From Margaritispora aquatica (taxonomy: Eukaryota; Ascomycota; Leotiomycetes; Helotiales; Discinellaceae): DNA of 64,000 nucleotides. Below the pieces are notes generated by a model. It saw nothing but the letters and a program-made list of their open reading frames with translations. It did no database searches and had not been told where the DNA came from. Made by a program: the position numbers and the translations under genes. The DNA is taken from positions 372,001 through 436,000 of the forward strand of contig VJWN01000006.1 of NCBI GenBank assembly GCA_007644065.1, given 5' to 3'. This document shows positions 43,438 through 56,494 of the stretch, in pieces (positions within the stretch are counted from its first letter, which is position 1; every line of letters starts with the position of its first letter).

Positions 43438-45138
43438 CTACCAATCATCCTCATCAGCAGCGTTCACTACGCTGCTGACCTCTTTCGTTGTGTCACCACA
43501 GGTCACCCAGACCTCAAAGTCGATATCCTTATTTCGTAGATCCTCACGAGCTATCAAGAACTTGTTCCTCACTTTCTTCTTGATCTTGGCCCAGTCCTCC
43601 TCGCTTGATGTCCTCGAAATGACAAATGCATCCAATGTGCCCCAGGTATATCGAAAGGTTAGATAGTCTACCACACTAGGAGGTCTGAATGATTTGCTTC
43701 GTGCAAGCTCAAAAAACTCAGGGAGGCTCGAGCTACGGAAAATGTCTGCGGAAACTGGGTTGTCTTGAGCAGCTTTGGAGTCCTCAAATATAAAGTGTAA
43801 TTTAGCCTTCTCTGGCGGCACTAACGACTTTTTGTTTCCTTTTATTGTACCAGATGAACTTGCACTTGAAGCTGGTCGCGTTTGCTTCTTTGGGCTTGAA
43901 GCATTGCTACGCTGCCGAGCGACCGCCCTCGCAGCACCCCTTCGAAAGACTTCCTCCTCTTCTTCTTCATCCTCTTCATCTACTACAGATTCGTCCCTGG
44001 GTGGGCTGGATAGCGAAGTCAAACTATACATATCTTCTTCGTCACCAAACATGGTTTGCGTCGGAGATCTGGCATCTTGAAGATTTGGAAACTCGGGGAC
44101 TTCTCGAGGTGCTTTCGTCCTGCCACTACTTCTAAGCGACTTTGTACTATCAGTCCGACGATGTCGTTGAACTGGACGCTTGACTGGACTAGGAACAGAG
44201 ACAGGTATCTTTGCCGCACTCGATGACTTCCTCTTCCTTGGTTTCCAATCTGAAATGATGGGATCTTCTTCCTCTTCCTCCTCATAGCTGCTCTCTCTCG
44301 ATGCTGTCGCCAGTTTCCGCTTTGTCTTGGCAGGCGTACCTCGGTCAGGTGAGACGATTGGTGAAGTTACGGCGGGGTAATTCTTTGTGCGATACTCCTT
44401 GGTAAGATCAGATATTGCAAACACAGATACGGAGGGTGATTTGTTGAAGCTGACCTTATCGCCAAAGACTATCCGAGCCGTAGTGGTGGTAGTCGTCGTC
44501 GGTATTGGACTTTCACGCAAACTCAGCTCGACAAGATTAGTTGTTATGCCACAGTGGACTTGGTCAATCCACTGCTTGCGAGCATGCCTCCAATGCTTAT
44601 CGAATGCCGGTGTTCTTGTTACTAAACCTTGGTTTTGGACCAGAAGGCCGTATTCTCTCCACTGTCCAGTAACATAGCTTATCTGTCTCTCAACCTTCCT
44701 TCTGATTTCATCGTCGGTACTAGGATCACAGGGCAAGTGCAATCGCTTTTTTAATTCCTGGAATAGCTGCTCAACTGCATCTGTATTGTCCTTGCGAACT
44801 CTGTACAAACTGCGATCGTGGATATACCGCCACATGAATGGTTTAATTTCTTCAGGCCATTTGGTATTACCAATTTTGAAGAGCCACTCGTTTGAAGTTG
44901 GTACTTCATCTTCAGGCTCCTCTAGTGGGTAGATCTTCTCAAGATGTTTCTTTGCATTGTCTTCCTTGGTGCTGGAACTTATCAGCACTGAATATTCACC
45001 AACCCAAACCCTAATGGCAAGTTCTCACTCTGCATCCAGCTTATCCCGCCAATCCAGGAATTCTTCCGGTTCATCAGATGCGACTTCAATTGTGGATTCA
45101 CAAGGACTCGCTCGAGAAATGAGGTTTGCGATCTCCAT
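43438..45138 (-). CDS. Orphan acidic/basic Ser-rich protein
   Basis: Exons 45138-45029 and 44977-43438 join across a 51-nt intron (GTGAGA...GATAAG, phase 2) to give 549 residues. The family is not recognised. A folded N-terminal region (residues 60-190) includes EWLFKIGNTKWPEEIKPFMW, YIHDRSLYRVRKDNTDAVEQ and VTGQWREYGLLVQ. The centre (about 200-400) is low-complexity with basic patches (KRKLA, RKRKSSS, RHRRTDSTK) and a Glu/Asp run (DEEDEEEEEE) typical of chromatin-associated proteins. The C-terminal 140 residues look folded (KLHFIFEDSKAAQDNPVSAD, FRYTWGTLDAFVISR, DIDFEVWVTCGDT) and end in an acidic tail. Likely nuclear (inference). No enzyme motif is seen. Confidence 0.7.
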
Positions 45139-47476
45139 GATGTATTTTCGACAAAACATAAATATGTTCTATCTGACAGCTAGGAATGTCGGTGAGAAGA
45201 AAACAAAAAACGTCTCACTCAAAACAAAAAAAAAAGATGAAGCTGACGATACTTTAAACTAAAATCACCGAGACTTGTGCTCCAAGGTGGGGTTCGTCCA
45301 ATCAGTGGTGGCTGGTACTTCAAAGCGGCGCCGTCCGTTAGATCACATCGTTCGTGCATGAATTGCTGGCGGGGATAATATGGGTATTGGTGAATTGGAA
45401 GGCTGGAAACCAAATGCAATAGGTAATAACTCCGCAACATCCAGGTGCTTAAGTAGTCGACTTGCAGCAAAACACTTTGCAATGGTTGCACTCTGGATAC
45501 AGCAACGGCTGTGCTCAAGCCAATGGTCTAGTACCGATAACAAAATCATGATCATGCACCATTTCGACAGCGGCAGTTGTGTGTAGCTTGAACGCCCATT
45601 ATGCACAACATATACCGTAGTTGTGCTTTGAAGAAATGCAATCTACCATTCATGGCATTTATCCATTTCCATCCGACTTTCAGATGCAGGAAAGAAAGTT
45701 GCCAGACTCGAGCAAGTATGACACCCAAAGGTTGGGCTGTGAATAGCCGCCGTAACTGCATGCTTCCGGAAGGGTGTGCATGCGCAATGCTTGATATAGC
45801 GGATTGCAGATCAAATCCTACTTGTTACTCGCCTCGACCAAAAGGAAGAGTTGGCGAGTGTATATACCAGCGAGGTCGTCCAAGTTGCTTGAATTTTGCA
45901 GAAACCTCGAGGACAATCCGGGCCGCAGGGCATCTACGTGCTTGTCGTGGCTACAACAGAATTTTCAAGTCCTGGACAACACTTTTAGCCATAGGCGTGT
46001 CCCATCCTCTTGTGCAACAGGAGTATTGAGTGGAACTTTGTTAAAGCTTATCCCAACACGCTCTCTTTTTATCCAGCAGCAATTTAATTTGGACTTCGCC
46101 TTCTGCTAATATGAATATACTTCTACTTGGATACAAGGTACTTCGTTGCTTTGGGATGGAGGGGCATGCCGATGCTTCGTTGTGTCTGAGAACATCTCGA
46201 TCGAGAGCTTCATAACATCTGCAAACAAGATTAGAAACATGTTATCAGATTTGAGGAAGTAGACACTCTGATTACACCAAGAATGCAGGTTTGATGGCAA
46301 CTCTCGATGAACAACACAACTTCGATACATCTTGTGTTGTAGGAGTCGGCACCGAAATATCAATGCCTGGAAGAACGGGAAGTAAGGTGTAGAAGTTGTG
46401 AGAAAGAGAAATCAATCGAATTTAATATCTTCATTGGTATAATATGCTGATTTCCCAGATTCAAGTACCGCAACAGCGACGACCGAAAATCTCGACTGGT
46501 TGTCTGGAAAGAGAGTTTACTCGACTTTGTGATGTATATTCTGGTTCCGGCGATATCCATCCCAGGACCTCCCTAGCTTCAGACCGCCCTGCAAGCTTCT
46601 GGATTCTGCCGAGAGTAATGCCATAAAGGGTGTAAGAGCCGAGGAAGGTTTGAGAGAGATCATGTGATTGCATGAATCATCCCGCTTCACAAACTAAATC
46701 CTTCATCCTCAAACAATTATCAATATCTATACTTGAGGTGAATATAAAGGATCATGCCGAGTATACAAACGATTTCAGCTTCCAATGGAAGCATGCCAGC
46801 GCATTCCATCTCTTCTACCTAGCTGTGTCCAATTCTAATAATGACCTTGTTCATTTCATCACTTTACCAGTAGCAATGCGAGCGACACTGTTTTGGATCT
46901 CTTCTTTCACAATAGCTTTTGCTACTCGGTATATGAGAGCATGGATAAATAACACAGTATGAAGGTTTTCGGGAAGTATCGTAATCTGAAACCTATTTAC
47001 GGCTCCGTCATCCGCTTCCCCATATCTCCCAAGTGGGACTTTATTCCTTGTGCTATACCCCATGCTCCAGGAGTGCAAGAGGACTCGTTACATACGTCGT
47101 ATTCCTCATTAGTCCTGGGGGTAGGTCCGAACAATCCGAACTCAGCTATCACGGCTAAGTCGAACGTCCGAGAAGCCGCAGCGTATACGAGTCGAGACTA
47201 TGAAATGTTTCGCGGCAAACTCAGATTCCTGCTTGGCTTCATATTTCCATGCATACAGTTCAATGCCTGGCTTTCGTTGGATCGTTGTACACGCATTCAA
47301 ACACAGTGCGAAGGGTTGGGATGGAGTTGAGAAGAGTATATATACTCTGAGCGTGTCTCTTTTTTTGAACTCATCATTCTCAACACAATCATCAAAAACT
47401 CATTCAATACTTTCAGCTCAAGCAAAAATCGCTACCATAACAACTTCCACTTTCATCCAAACCAAATTCTAGCAAA
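45139..47476. other. Intergenic region, no supported gene
   Basis: About 2.3 kb. Frames on both strands (for example 45601-46029 and 46959-47330) have no motifs, and the sequence just before 47477 (TATATATACT at about 47338, CA-rich tract) looks like a promoter. Confidence 0.4.
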
Positions 47477-48270
47477 ATGCCTTTCATCGCAGTTGTCGTT
47501 GTAAGTCTTTCTCTTTTCTTACAAAGCTTCTATCAAACCTCTTCAAAGCACTAAATGAATGGCTTTCTATTCGGCTCTATATCAGATTGTCTATCATATA
47601 CAAGAGGCATCACTAACTCAGATTCTGTCGATAATAGCCTTCAATCCCAGAAGAGGCCAAAGACCAGTTTCTTGCAGCATGGCCCACGATCGCAGCTGAG
47701 ATGAAGGCACAGCCAATGGTTCTTGGAGTTTCAGGTGGTCCAATAGTGGCAGAAGACGGCAAGGCAGCAACTGGATTCAAATTCATCCAAACCCTTGGTA
47801 AAGAACCACTGTCCTTTCATCCCCCAACAGCAGACTAACACATGACAGCATTCGCAACCCTCGAAGACGCAGAGGGATTCAAGAACTCCGACTGGGCCAA
47901 GGAAGCCAAGGCCAAAGCCGAAGCCAGAGGCATGCCTGAACCACACAACGCCCTATTCGAAGTCGATGAGTTCTCCAAGGAGCGCAAGCCCATGGCCTTT
48001 ACCCAATTCTCGCGCATCATCGTGAAGGACGATGCAGCTCTCCAATCTGCCCAGGGTGCATGGAAGGAACTGTGCTCGATTCTCGGAAAGGAGAGCGTGG
48101 GTGGAACGAGCGTGGGAGATGGACCAAAGACTAGCATGGATCTTATGGGCTGGGATAGTTTGGAGGATGCGGGAGCCAAGATGGCTGCTCCTGAGGCAAA
48201 GGAGGCTTTTGCTAAGCACCATCAGTTTGGTGACTGTAAGGATATTATGGCTCAGTTGACTGTTGCTTAG
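47477..48270 (+). CDS. Dimeric alpha-beta-barrel (ABM/EthD-like) protein
   Basis: Exons 47477-47500, 47638-47797 and 47849-48270 give 201 residues starting MPFIAVVVPSIPEEAKDQF. The protein seems to hold two copies of a roughly 95-residue ferredoxin-like unit: beta strand (FIAVVV), helix (EEAKDQFLAAWPTIAAEM), strand (MVLGVSGGP) and GFKFIQTLAFATLEDAEGFK, then FTQFSRIIVKD, AWKELCSILGKES, TSMDLMGWDSLEDAGAKM. This is the pattern of antibiotic-biosynthesis-monooxygenase-like proteins. There is no signal peptide. Many fungal members lack known activity, so the fold is inferred and no reaction is assigned. Confidence 0.65.
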
Positions 48271-49696
48271 ACAGTGGGAAAGATACATGTTTTTTTTTAG
48301 GATTTACAGATCTACAGTAGTCGTGGGTATTTGCTGGTTCAATCAAATAACCCCGCCATCACAATTCGTTTCAACTCTTGTTTGCAGTTCTCAAGTTCGT
48401 CATGCGTATTTCTAAAACAATACTTCTCCGCATAAGCTCTTAGCACTGAGCCATACACCAACAGTCCACGAACGAAGCAACCTTAAATCCCTACGACAAC
48501 CCCAAAACATCTGGAAGTTTAAATCACTCCACGCACAGCTATCTCGCTTAAAGCCTAGACTTCCCCGACACAAGACCTACCCCACGGTCCGAGCCGAGTA
48601 CGAACCTCGTTTGCAGATCGTATTCACCAAGCCAAGCTCCTTCCGAGCGCTGCCAAGTTCATGTATAATAAAGGCGGTGAACATGCATCACATTGTGAAT
48701 CACACGTCGATTCTCTTTGCGTTTCGTCAAGTAGATTGTCTTGAACTTAATCCTACACCGCTTCCAAGATGTGTTGAACAATAGCTAGACTGCTTTCCCT
48801 CCTCTCCTAATTTTCTCAATCGTTTTCACTTGCCATCTTGCACATAATCCTAAGCAGCTTCTACCTCTTTCTCGAGCTAAGCACTTAAATATTCATCATC
48901 TCCACAAGCTAGGCGTCGATCCTACATGGTAGATACAGATAGCCCCAGCGTCGTTGGTTGCTACTATACCAAGCATATGATAGTAGTGGACTCTAAGCGA
49001 GTCAGAATCGCTGGAAAGAGGAGCATGTCTGATAACCCCGCAAAGACCGAGTTGGATGACCATTTAAAAACATGGAAAAGGGACTTAGATAGAAGGGAGT
49101 AATCTAACCATAACGAAACAGTCTATTAGAACCTACTTCCTCGTTTATTTGCTCGTTTGTTTCTCATTGAACCAACGACCCAAGATCTTAGTACCTATTT
49201 TCGGTGCAATGGTCCAGATCTATCAATTATCTTCTGTTCTGCTTATACCATCCTTCTTTTGACTGAGCTCAGAGCTTCGATCTATCTCTAGAAGCACATG
49301 GCATGATTTAGGGCATTGTAATAGTTTAGAGCTGCAGGCAAATGATCAAGTTTACACTTGACAAAAGAGAGCAGATGGAAAACTCCAAAAAGTCTTGTGA
49401 TGAAGGAGTAAGAATTAACACAACGACAAGATATGGGATAGATGAAAGCGGTAGAGAATGATACACATACGTAGGAGTGAGAATGAAGATGACTGTGGAG
49501 AAGACAAGACCGGATAGGCACATCGACGGGCACTGATTGGTCCAATTTAGCGACTTCAGCCTCTGTGGAAAATGACGTTGGTCCCTGAAAATAACTGAAT
49601 GCTCGAACCCAAATCATCTACCGGTTCGCTCTTCTTCCAAAACCTCACTCACCACCACAAATATTTCCCTCTCAGCATCAATCCGCCAGCTCAACG
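48271..49696. other. Intergenic region
   Basis: About 1.4 kb with no supported gene. Poly-T at 48290 and CT-rich stretches before 49697 are the only features. Confidence 0.4.
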
Positions 49697-50468
49697 ATGG
49701 CAGACCGTCTCCCTCCCACCCCAGTAGCAATGCTCATCGGCACCGCCCTCGTCGCCGGTCTCAGCGGCTATATGATCGGTATCGCGTCCTCTCTTGGTTT
49801 CCTGCCTATCCCATTCATGCCATCTGCGCCCAAAGAACGTGGCATCGCAAATTACGACGATGAGACAGAGAGTGAAGAGGAGGATATCGACGAGAGTATC
49901 TTAGACCACGCACCGAATTGGGCGAATGGCATTGAGGCAGATAGGAGGGATGGGTTGAGGGCTGTGCCGAAGGAGGAGGTGAAGGAGGTCAAAGAGAAGA
50001 AGAAGCCTGGGAAGACGAGTGGGAAGCCGGAGGGTACTATTCAGGATAATGGGGAGGACTGCAAGCTTGTGTTGGTTGTCAGGACGGATTTGGGTATGAC
50101 AAAAGGTATGTCCCGCCATCATTGCCCTCCCACTTAATACTCTCACTAACCATCTCCTAGGTAAAATCGCAGCTCAATGTGGACACGCGACATTAGCATG
50201 CTACAAGCGCTTTCTACGCAACGACCCTCAATCCTCCATCCTCCGACGATGGGAGCGAGAAGGACAGATGAAAATCGCGCTCCAAATCAAGAGTGAGGAT
50301 GAGATGGAGATCCTACAAGCAACTGCAATTAGTCTAGGACTGGTGGCAGAGGTGATTGCTGATGCGGGGAGGACGCAAATCGAAGCTGGTAGTCATACCG
50401 TGTTAGGGATTGGGCCGGGGCCAGCGAGCTTGATCAACAAGGTTACCGGAGGCTTGAAGCTTTTGTAA
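49697..50468 (+). CDS. PTH2: Peptidyl-tRNA hydrolase 2 (Pth2), membrane-anchored
   Basis: Exons 49697-50105 and 50161-50468 join across a 55-nt intron (GTATGT...CTCCTAG, phase 1) to give 238 residues. A hydrophobic segment at residues 9-33 (VAMLIGTALVAGLSGYMIGI) is an N-terminal anchor, in other species directed to the mitochondrial outer membrane. An acidic linker (DDETESEEEDIDES) and a Lys-rich stretch follow. The catalytic domain has KLVLVVRTDLGMTKGKIAAQ, the QCGHATLACYK segment across the exon junction, and a C-terminal DAGRTQIEAGSHTVLGIGPG, all diagnostic for Pth2. The enzyme frees tRNA from dropped-off peptidyl-tRNA and recycles it. Confidence 0.95.
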
Positions 50469-51562
50469 CGGTCTGACTGGATGATAGTGATGTGTTGAGG
50501 GGTGAGGATGAAGGTATAGACTGTGAGATACTGCGGGTGAGAATTACTGCATGAGCGACGGCGTCGGGTTTTGGGACTTGCATCTGGTAGGTGATGGACG
50601 AAAAAGCATGATTTGATGACGATTTGTTTAGAACAGCGATATATTATTGCACGGCTCAATGGCATTGGCTTTAAGTTCTACTCTACTGGCTAAAAAATTG
50701 GGTTGCTATACAGCTTGAGAATCTGAGATCGGGATTAAGCCATGGTCAAGCACAAGGATTATTTCCTATTACTTTTCCTCCCCTCTCTTCTCTTTCGGCT
50801 TGAACCTAGACATAGCATTTGCAACTGATTTCCTCCATGCAAACCGTACTATGCATTTCTCTCTGTTCTTCCTTCCCCTCCTTCTCACACTCTCACTCTT
50901 CCCACTCCGACACCTTTCCAACAGGATATCTCGAGGATCCTATATCCTAGAGGCAAGACCAGCTTGTTTCCCACATGGGAAAGTAATTTAACCCCAGAAA
51001 ACAACCTAGTGTAGGATATATATTGGCAGCATGCGTAAGCTCGTGTGTGGTAAAGTACAAATACGGGATACGAGATTTCGCTTATTTGTTATAGACAAGA
51101 GGGGAGGTAAGGGGGGTTTACGAAGTTGGGCTGGCTTCGGGGATCCGGGAACCTGAAGTTTTGACAATGGAAGATACCGAATCGGTGGCCTCGTGCTAGG
51201 ATTCGGGGACGTATACTTTGCACAGGATGTGGTGTTGAATTCCTAATGAGGATGTGAGTGAATGTTGGTGTATGCATGTCAGGCACAGAGCAGCTCAGCT
51301 AAAACACATGAAAGCAACTGCAGGTAAGATTCCAATGCAATTGACTCTTAGCACGAGCTTTAAAGGGCCGAGAGGGCAAAATTACATGTGGAAGTAATGG
51401 GAATCACGACAAGGTAGAGAGAAAGCAGCGTTGGACATTGTTATTCGTTACCAGACTGCACTCTGACAGATGAGCTGAGATGACGTCTGCATCGGTCCAA
51501 TGTCCGCCCTCCGTTTCACAGTTCCCAGTTCGATTCCATCGAGATCATTATTAAGCTCTAAA
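50469..51562. other. Convergent intergenic region
   Basis: 3' flanks of PTH2 (+) and the MFS transporter (-). No gene seen. Confidence 0.4.
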
Positions 51563-53792
51563 TCAATGCATGACGACTGCAACATGATCATCCATGTACG
51601 GACTGATGTCTCCCAGGAAAATAGCTCTGTATCACTAAGTCAGCCAGCGTATTCTCTACTGATCGAGGGTAAACGACAGAGAATACTTACGCAATGATAG
51701 CCACCGCTCCAAAAGCCGTACTAGCATAATAGACATATTTATAACTCTCCGCGTAAGCGATCTGTCCTGCCAAGACAACCATCTCGTAAGCTGTCTCGTT
51801 CTTCCCAATGCCCGGGATAGTCTTCAGGTAAGGGAGCAAAGAGGCGCCAGTGTAGACGATGGCTTCGTGGATGTAGGTCGTGTTGGTGATGTGTAGCTTG
51901 TACACCATGACGCCGCCGATGTACTTGGTGGCGTTGGGGATGAACTTTTGAATGAAGACGTTGTAGTAAACACAGTAGCCTGGGAGTGTTAGTGTGCAAT
52001 TGCACGGAGAATGGAGGATGAAGGGTGATGGGAGACGAACCAATCGAGCCACCGATCACGCGGATAGCAAGGGTGAGTGCTGTGACTGTTGCGATCAAGT
52101 CATCCGGACAGATGATTGTCGTGATGATTGAAGCTGGGACGACAATGCCTCCAATGCCGAGACCAGCGACGACGAGGATGCCCCATAGTTTATCGAGGTT
52201 GTAACGATCAGCACAAGCGAGAGCTCCGCAACCTGAGTCAATGTAAGCAAAAGAGCACACGAACGATCAAGGCGTAAACCTACCAGCAGTCATAAGGACC
52301 GACGAAAAGATCATCAACTCCTTATTGCGACCCCTAAAGACTGAAAGACACCAAAGCACAATGAAAGCACCAGCCAAGATGGCAAACCCCACTGGGAGAC
52401 CTCGGAGTCCAACACCGACAGGATCATGCCCGTACACGTTGAAAGCTTGGGTAGGCCAGAACATGATGATGCTGAAGAAGTTCGCACCAGAGATGAAAGT
52501 GATAACCAGTGTTAAAGCGAGGATACGCGGGGCTTGTTGTAGACGAGCTGGGAACATGGGGTACTTGGCTCCATATGCTTCCCACAGGCCGAAAGCGATG
52601 AGCATGACGCCACCGAGGATGAGAGGGACAAGAACGTGTGCTGATTTCCATGGATACTGTCGATGTTAATCAGTGAGATTAAAGGGCGAGCAAGACAAGT
52701 ACGAACCTGATAACCACCCCATTGCATGCCGGCCATGAAAAGAACCATGCCTCCGATGCTTAGAAAACCACCGATGAAGTCGATTTGTGACAAGATTTCC
52801 TTCCTACTCAGTCCGACGGAGTTTACTCGCGGTGGAGGGAAGTAGAATATGAGCGTCATGAAGAAACCAATTGCGATCCAGACACCGCAGAGGAGACCGC
52901 ACCACCTCCATCCTGTTGATATGTTAGCTGTGACATGTAGTCGATCTTGGATAACACTTACCAGCATGATATGCAATCAGTTGCCCCCAGAGCACGGAAG
53001 GGCAAAATGGCAAAATGGTAAAGACCAAGATCGCAACATACTTCCCTCGCTTGGCTGTTGGTGCAATTTCAGATGTAGCTGCCAAAGCTGTAAGTTCCGA
53101 GATACCAGCTCCAACCCCAGCAATGACCATGCCTCCTATCTTGGTGTTAGCGAGTCAAATTGAAACTTGCTGTTTACCTACCAATAAAGACATTCATGGT
53201 GTGAGCAGTAGACACCACGATCATTCCAAGCATCACCAAAAATGATCCGACAAGAGCCACGTATCGACGACCCATTAGATCTGAGAGTGATCCGACGAAA
53301 GGGCAGACTCCAGCTAGGGCTAGCAAGTTTCCAAGCACGAGCCATATCCAGCGGTCGGTGCCTCCAATATCGGCACTACGATGAATTAGTTTGCTATCAT
53401 TGAGAAACTTGATCACGGGTTCATACTAGATGTATGGAGGAATACCACCTTTCAAACAGATTAGCGAATTATCAGTCGTCAAATGGTGAGTGACAAACCA
53501 AAAATGTACACGGGAATTTGAGATCCAGTCCACAGGAATGCCATAGCTACTAAGGACATGAAACGTTTCATCGTCAACTGTTGATATCGTCAGTATGGCA
53601 TATTCAAGTAGTCCACCCTTCACTTACAGGCGGCTCATGGTCATGGTCCTCTCCATCCCCATAAGTTCGCAATCCATCTTTCTCGTAGTAATTCTCATGT
53701 CCAGGAACCTTGTCGTGAGTTTTGATATGCTCAACCTGAGTATCTGGAGCTTCTTTCTCGCCTGCACCTACACTTGCAGATGGAGAGCTCAT
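51563..53792 (-). CDS. TRI12-type major facilitator efflux transporter
   Basis: Ten exons: 53792-53628, 53577-53499, 53448-53427, 53375-53182, 53135-52962, 52912-52707, 52656-52284, 52232-52041, 51979-51691 and 51626-51563, totalling 585 residues. A hydrophilic acidic N terminus (about 55 residues) is followed by roughly 14 membrane segments, a DHA2-like topology. Landmarks are TDRWIWLVLGNLLALAGVCP, motif-A-like GSLSDLMGRRYVALVG, GVGAGISELTALAATSEIAP, GYCVYYNVFIQKF, and the C terminus LGDISPYMDDHVAVVMH. These match the fungal trichothecene-efflux/siderophore-transporter family (TRI12). It probably exports a small organic compound by proton antiport, substrate unknown; no biosynthetic cluster lies beside it. 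Exon 3 is only 22 nt. Confidence 0.92.
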
Positions 53793-55304
53793 GTTGAACC
53801 AAGGATTTTCGAAGTGTCGCGTGATGCAGGTGAAGCTCTCGTAACAAGTAATTAAGTGCTTCTATGGAGTTTGTTGCCCAAGCAATAGCTGGAAAACTAA
53901 TCGTTTGTCTTATTTAACTTGAAGGACTAATCTTTCCCATCATATAACAACTCTCACGCCCCTCAATTCCCCATCGACCGCGGCAGGCGTGTCGACAAGG
54001 GCAGCTCTATTTCCAAATCACGGAAAGTTGCCTCGGACGAAACCAACACCTGGCCCTTACATTTCCATCCATCGAGATGTCGATTCGGCATATGACTTTC
54101 TCCTTAAATATCATTGGACTAGCATGAATTGCAATGTCAAGGCCTGTCACGGATAGTGGAAGGGTTGCCAACGGGACGAATGAAACCAAGCCTCGGGAGA
54201 GGGGAAGGGAAAAGTGGTGGATGTTGATGTGTAACATCGAGCAGGAGACCATAACTTCATGGGTGGTGGCGTATGTGCATTTGCGTGTTTGCGTTATACA
54301 AACGAATGAGAGGAGACGAGGTGGTTGCACAAGGATGCGATTGGATGATGCTGTTTGCATGGATTTTAGAATTGCCGAATTGGTGACAGCTCCGAGGTTG
54401 ATTTTGGAGCAAACGAATACTCCAGGAGAACAGTATGCTGCGTGGGGATTGGACTGAGAAATACGAAAGTTCGAGGAAGATAGTGAATTCTGGGGTAATT
54501 TCTCGCTTAGGTGCGAAAATGGAGTGTTGGAGGGAAGGTGATAGAGAAATCATGGGGAAATCTGGACATTTCCCCAAACACCGAGAATCATATCCAACAT
54601 CAAGAAGCAGCCTGACTAAGCTGTTGATATCTAAAGTCGTTGCGCGGCACAGTGAGATGCAGACGCAGCTCGATCAAGGCATTGGAGTGGTAGATCTATC
54701 GTCACACAATTTTCCTGCTCTCATCATCATGCTATAGTATTCTCATCAGCTTGTCAGCTCTTGAACAACAATTCCTATCTTTGAGAATAAGGCCATAGTT
54801 GGCTGCAGGTCCATACTTTTTCGCCCGCTCTCGGCAGATATCTGTAGTCTTGGAACATGATCAAGCTTTGTGGATAAACATGATGTCACATGATCCTGCC
54901 TGTCTCTACACTCTAGAAATCAGATGATGATCATCCGCACGTGCAGTCGCTCAAGGCGGACGACGGCACGAGTGATCGACAACTCAGCCACTAAACCTCA
55001 TAATCTGGGGTATTGAGCCTCTCATAAGCTAGAAACTAAGTTCCTTTTTGACATCAAAGCCTCAACCTCCACATCTCCAAGCCAGTCGCTTAAAAGCTTC
55101 AGTGGCGCCAGTCTTAAAGGAGACTCGTGTTGCGGCGCACAACGTTTTCTGATGTAACTAATGATCTTCGTTGCATTTCAGTGATCATTGAGCCTTGTCG
55201 TTCTTGTTGATCGGTCTTGGTATCCACGTAAATATGTTTTATATAATTGTTGGTGTTTCCCGAGCAAAGTCGGGGGAGTACACCACGTCTCCGCTGTTAC
55301 CATC
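53793..55304. other. Divergent intergenic region
   Basis: About 1.5 kb between the MFS transporter (-) and the GPI protein gene (+). No gene is supported. Confidence 0.4.
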
Positions 55305-56347
55305 ATGACTTCTTCACTCAAACAACAACTTCTGATATTGGCTTTGACCGTCAGCAAATGTGTGCTTGTTGGTGCGCAGTGTAATGTAATTAAGAGACAT
55401 CTAGAATTAGATCTATGCTAATAAGAAGACAGAGCACTGCAACGAATACTGGGCCGTTCGACAACGGCTACAATGCGACTGGTTCAGTATCAACACCAGG
55501 TTTCCGAGTGAACAGTTCATATCCAGATTCAACTTGGACATGGTCTCGCTATGTTGTTGATAACTACAACAAAGTTACCAACAGAAGCGCTGTATGGCAA
55601 ACATTTGGATTAGAAACTTCGTCAGACCCCCTTCCGACTTCAAAATTTCAGTCATTTAACGGAAGCAATAGACCACTTCAAAACCTCACTGATCCAAGCC
55701 TCCCCTACACAGCTTGCGTAATCGCCCTCTCCGACGTCACAGTCTCAGGCAACGCAGCCTCAGACAACGGGTCCTGCAACTCCGTCCTAACATCCGACTG
55801 CGTCCGACAAATCATCGCCCAAGTCAACACAACCGCGTCCCAATTCTCCGCCTCCGGCGTGGGAAGCAGCAGCAGTTTCAGCTGTCCCAGCCTACTGGGT
55901 TCAATCACCGTCTCCTCTGGCTCAGCCTGCCACGGACAATGGGGCGGTTCCTTCTCCGCACGCTTCATGCCGCGCAATTTCACCGCGTACCCGCCCACGG
56001 CATGCGAACCGGTTCCCAACCCCGGGTCGTCGAACTCGAGCACGCGCACGTTCTTCTCGTGGGGCGGGACGAGCACGGCGGCGGACAATTACACGATTTA
56101 CGATCAGACGATCAGGACGCCGCAGCCGATTATCGTGGCTGCGTTCTTGAAGGATACGGGGGCGATGTATCCGGGTAATGTTGCATGGGCAGACACAAGA
56201 TTGCTTTGTTTGCCGGGGAATGTGACGACACCGGGGAGTCGTAACATCACGGAGGCGAATAGGACTGCGGGGGCTGGAAGGGTTGGAGGGACGTCTTTGG
56301 GTATGTTTGGTCTCGTTGCTTTGACTGCGTTGTTGGGATTCTTGTAA
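55305..56347 (+). CDS. GPI-anchored cell-surface glycoprotein
   Basis: The start at 55305 gives a signal peptide (LLILALTVSKCVLVGAQ). An intron beginning at 55379 (GTGTAATG) and ending near 55430 joins it to the long second exon. The exact 3' site is ambiguous (two AGs three bases apart keep the frame), giving about 330 residues. The mature region is rich in Ser/Thr/Asn with many sequons (NAT, NSS, NRS, NGS, NLT, NTT, NFT, NYT, NVT, NIT, NRT) and paired Cys (GSCNSVLTSDC, FSC, SACHGQW, ACEPV, LLCLPG). The C-terminal tail GGTSLGMFGLVALTALLGFL is a hydrophobic GPI signal. The family is not recognised. It is convergent with the SNG1-like gene (147 bp apart). Confidence 0.75.
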
Positions 56348-56494
56348 ATCTAGCAGCGTGATCTCTCAGACATAGTTGAGATTTATACTCACTGGTTTTT
56401 CAAATGTGGGCATGTCGTTATTCGCATAGGAAGAGTAGTAGGATTATGTACTAGTATATTGTACAAAAATGGCAATAGAACTTCTTTGTTTAGC

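Noticed and set aside
45601..46029. 142-residue plus-strand open frame
   Set aside because: Cys-scattered and without signal peptide, domain or splice support; treated as intergenic.
53376..53426. Coding extension YEPVIKFLNDSKLIHRS in the MFS gene
   Set aside because: It is a 51-nt intron (GTATGA...CGTAG) with an in-frame stop upstream; removing it restores the family sequence PPYIYADIGGTDRW.
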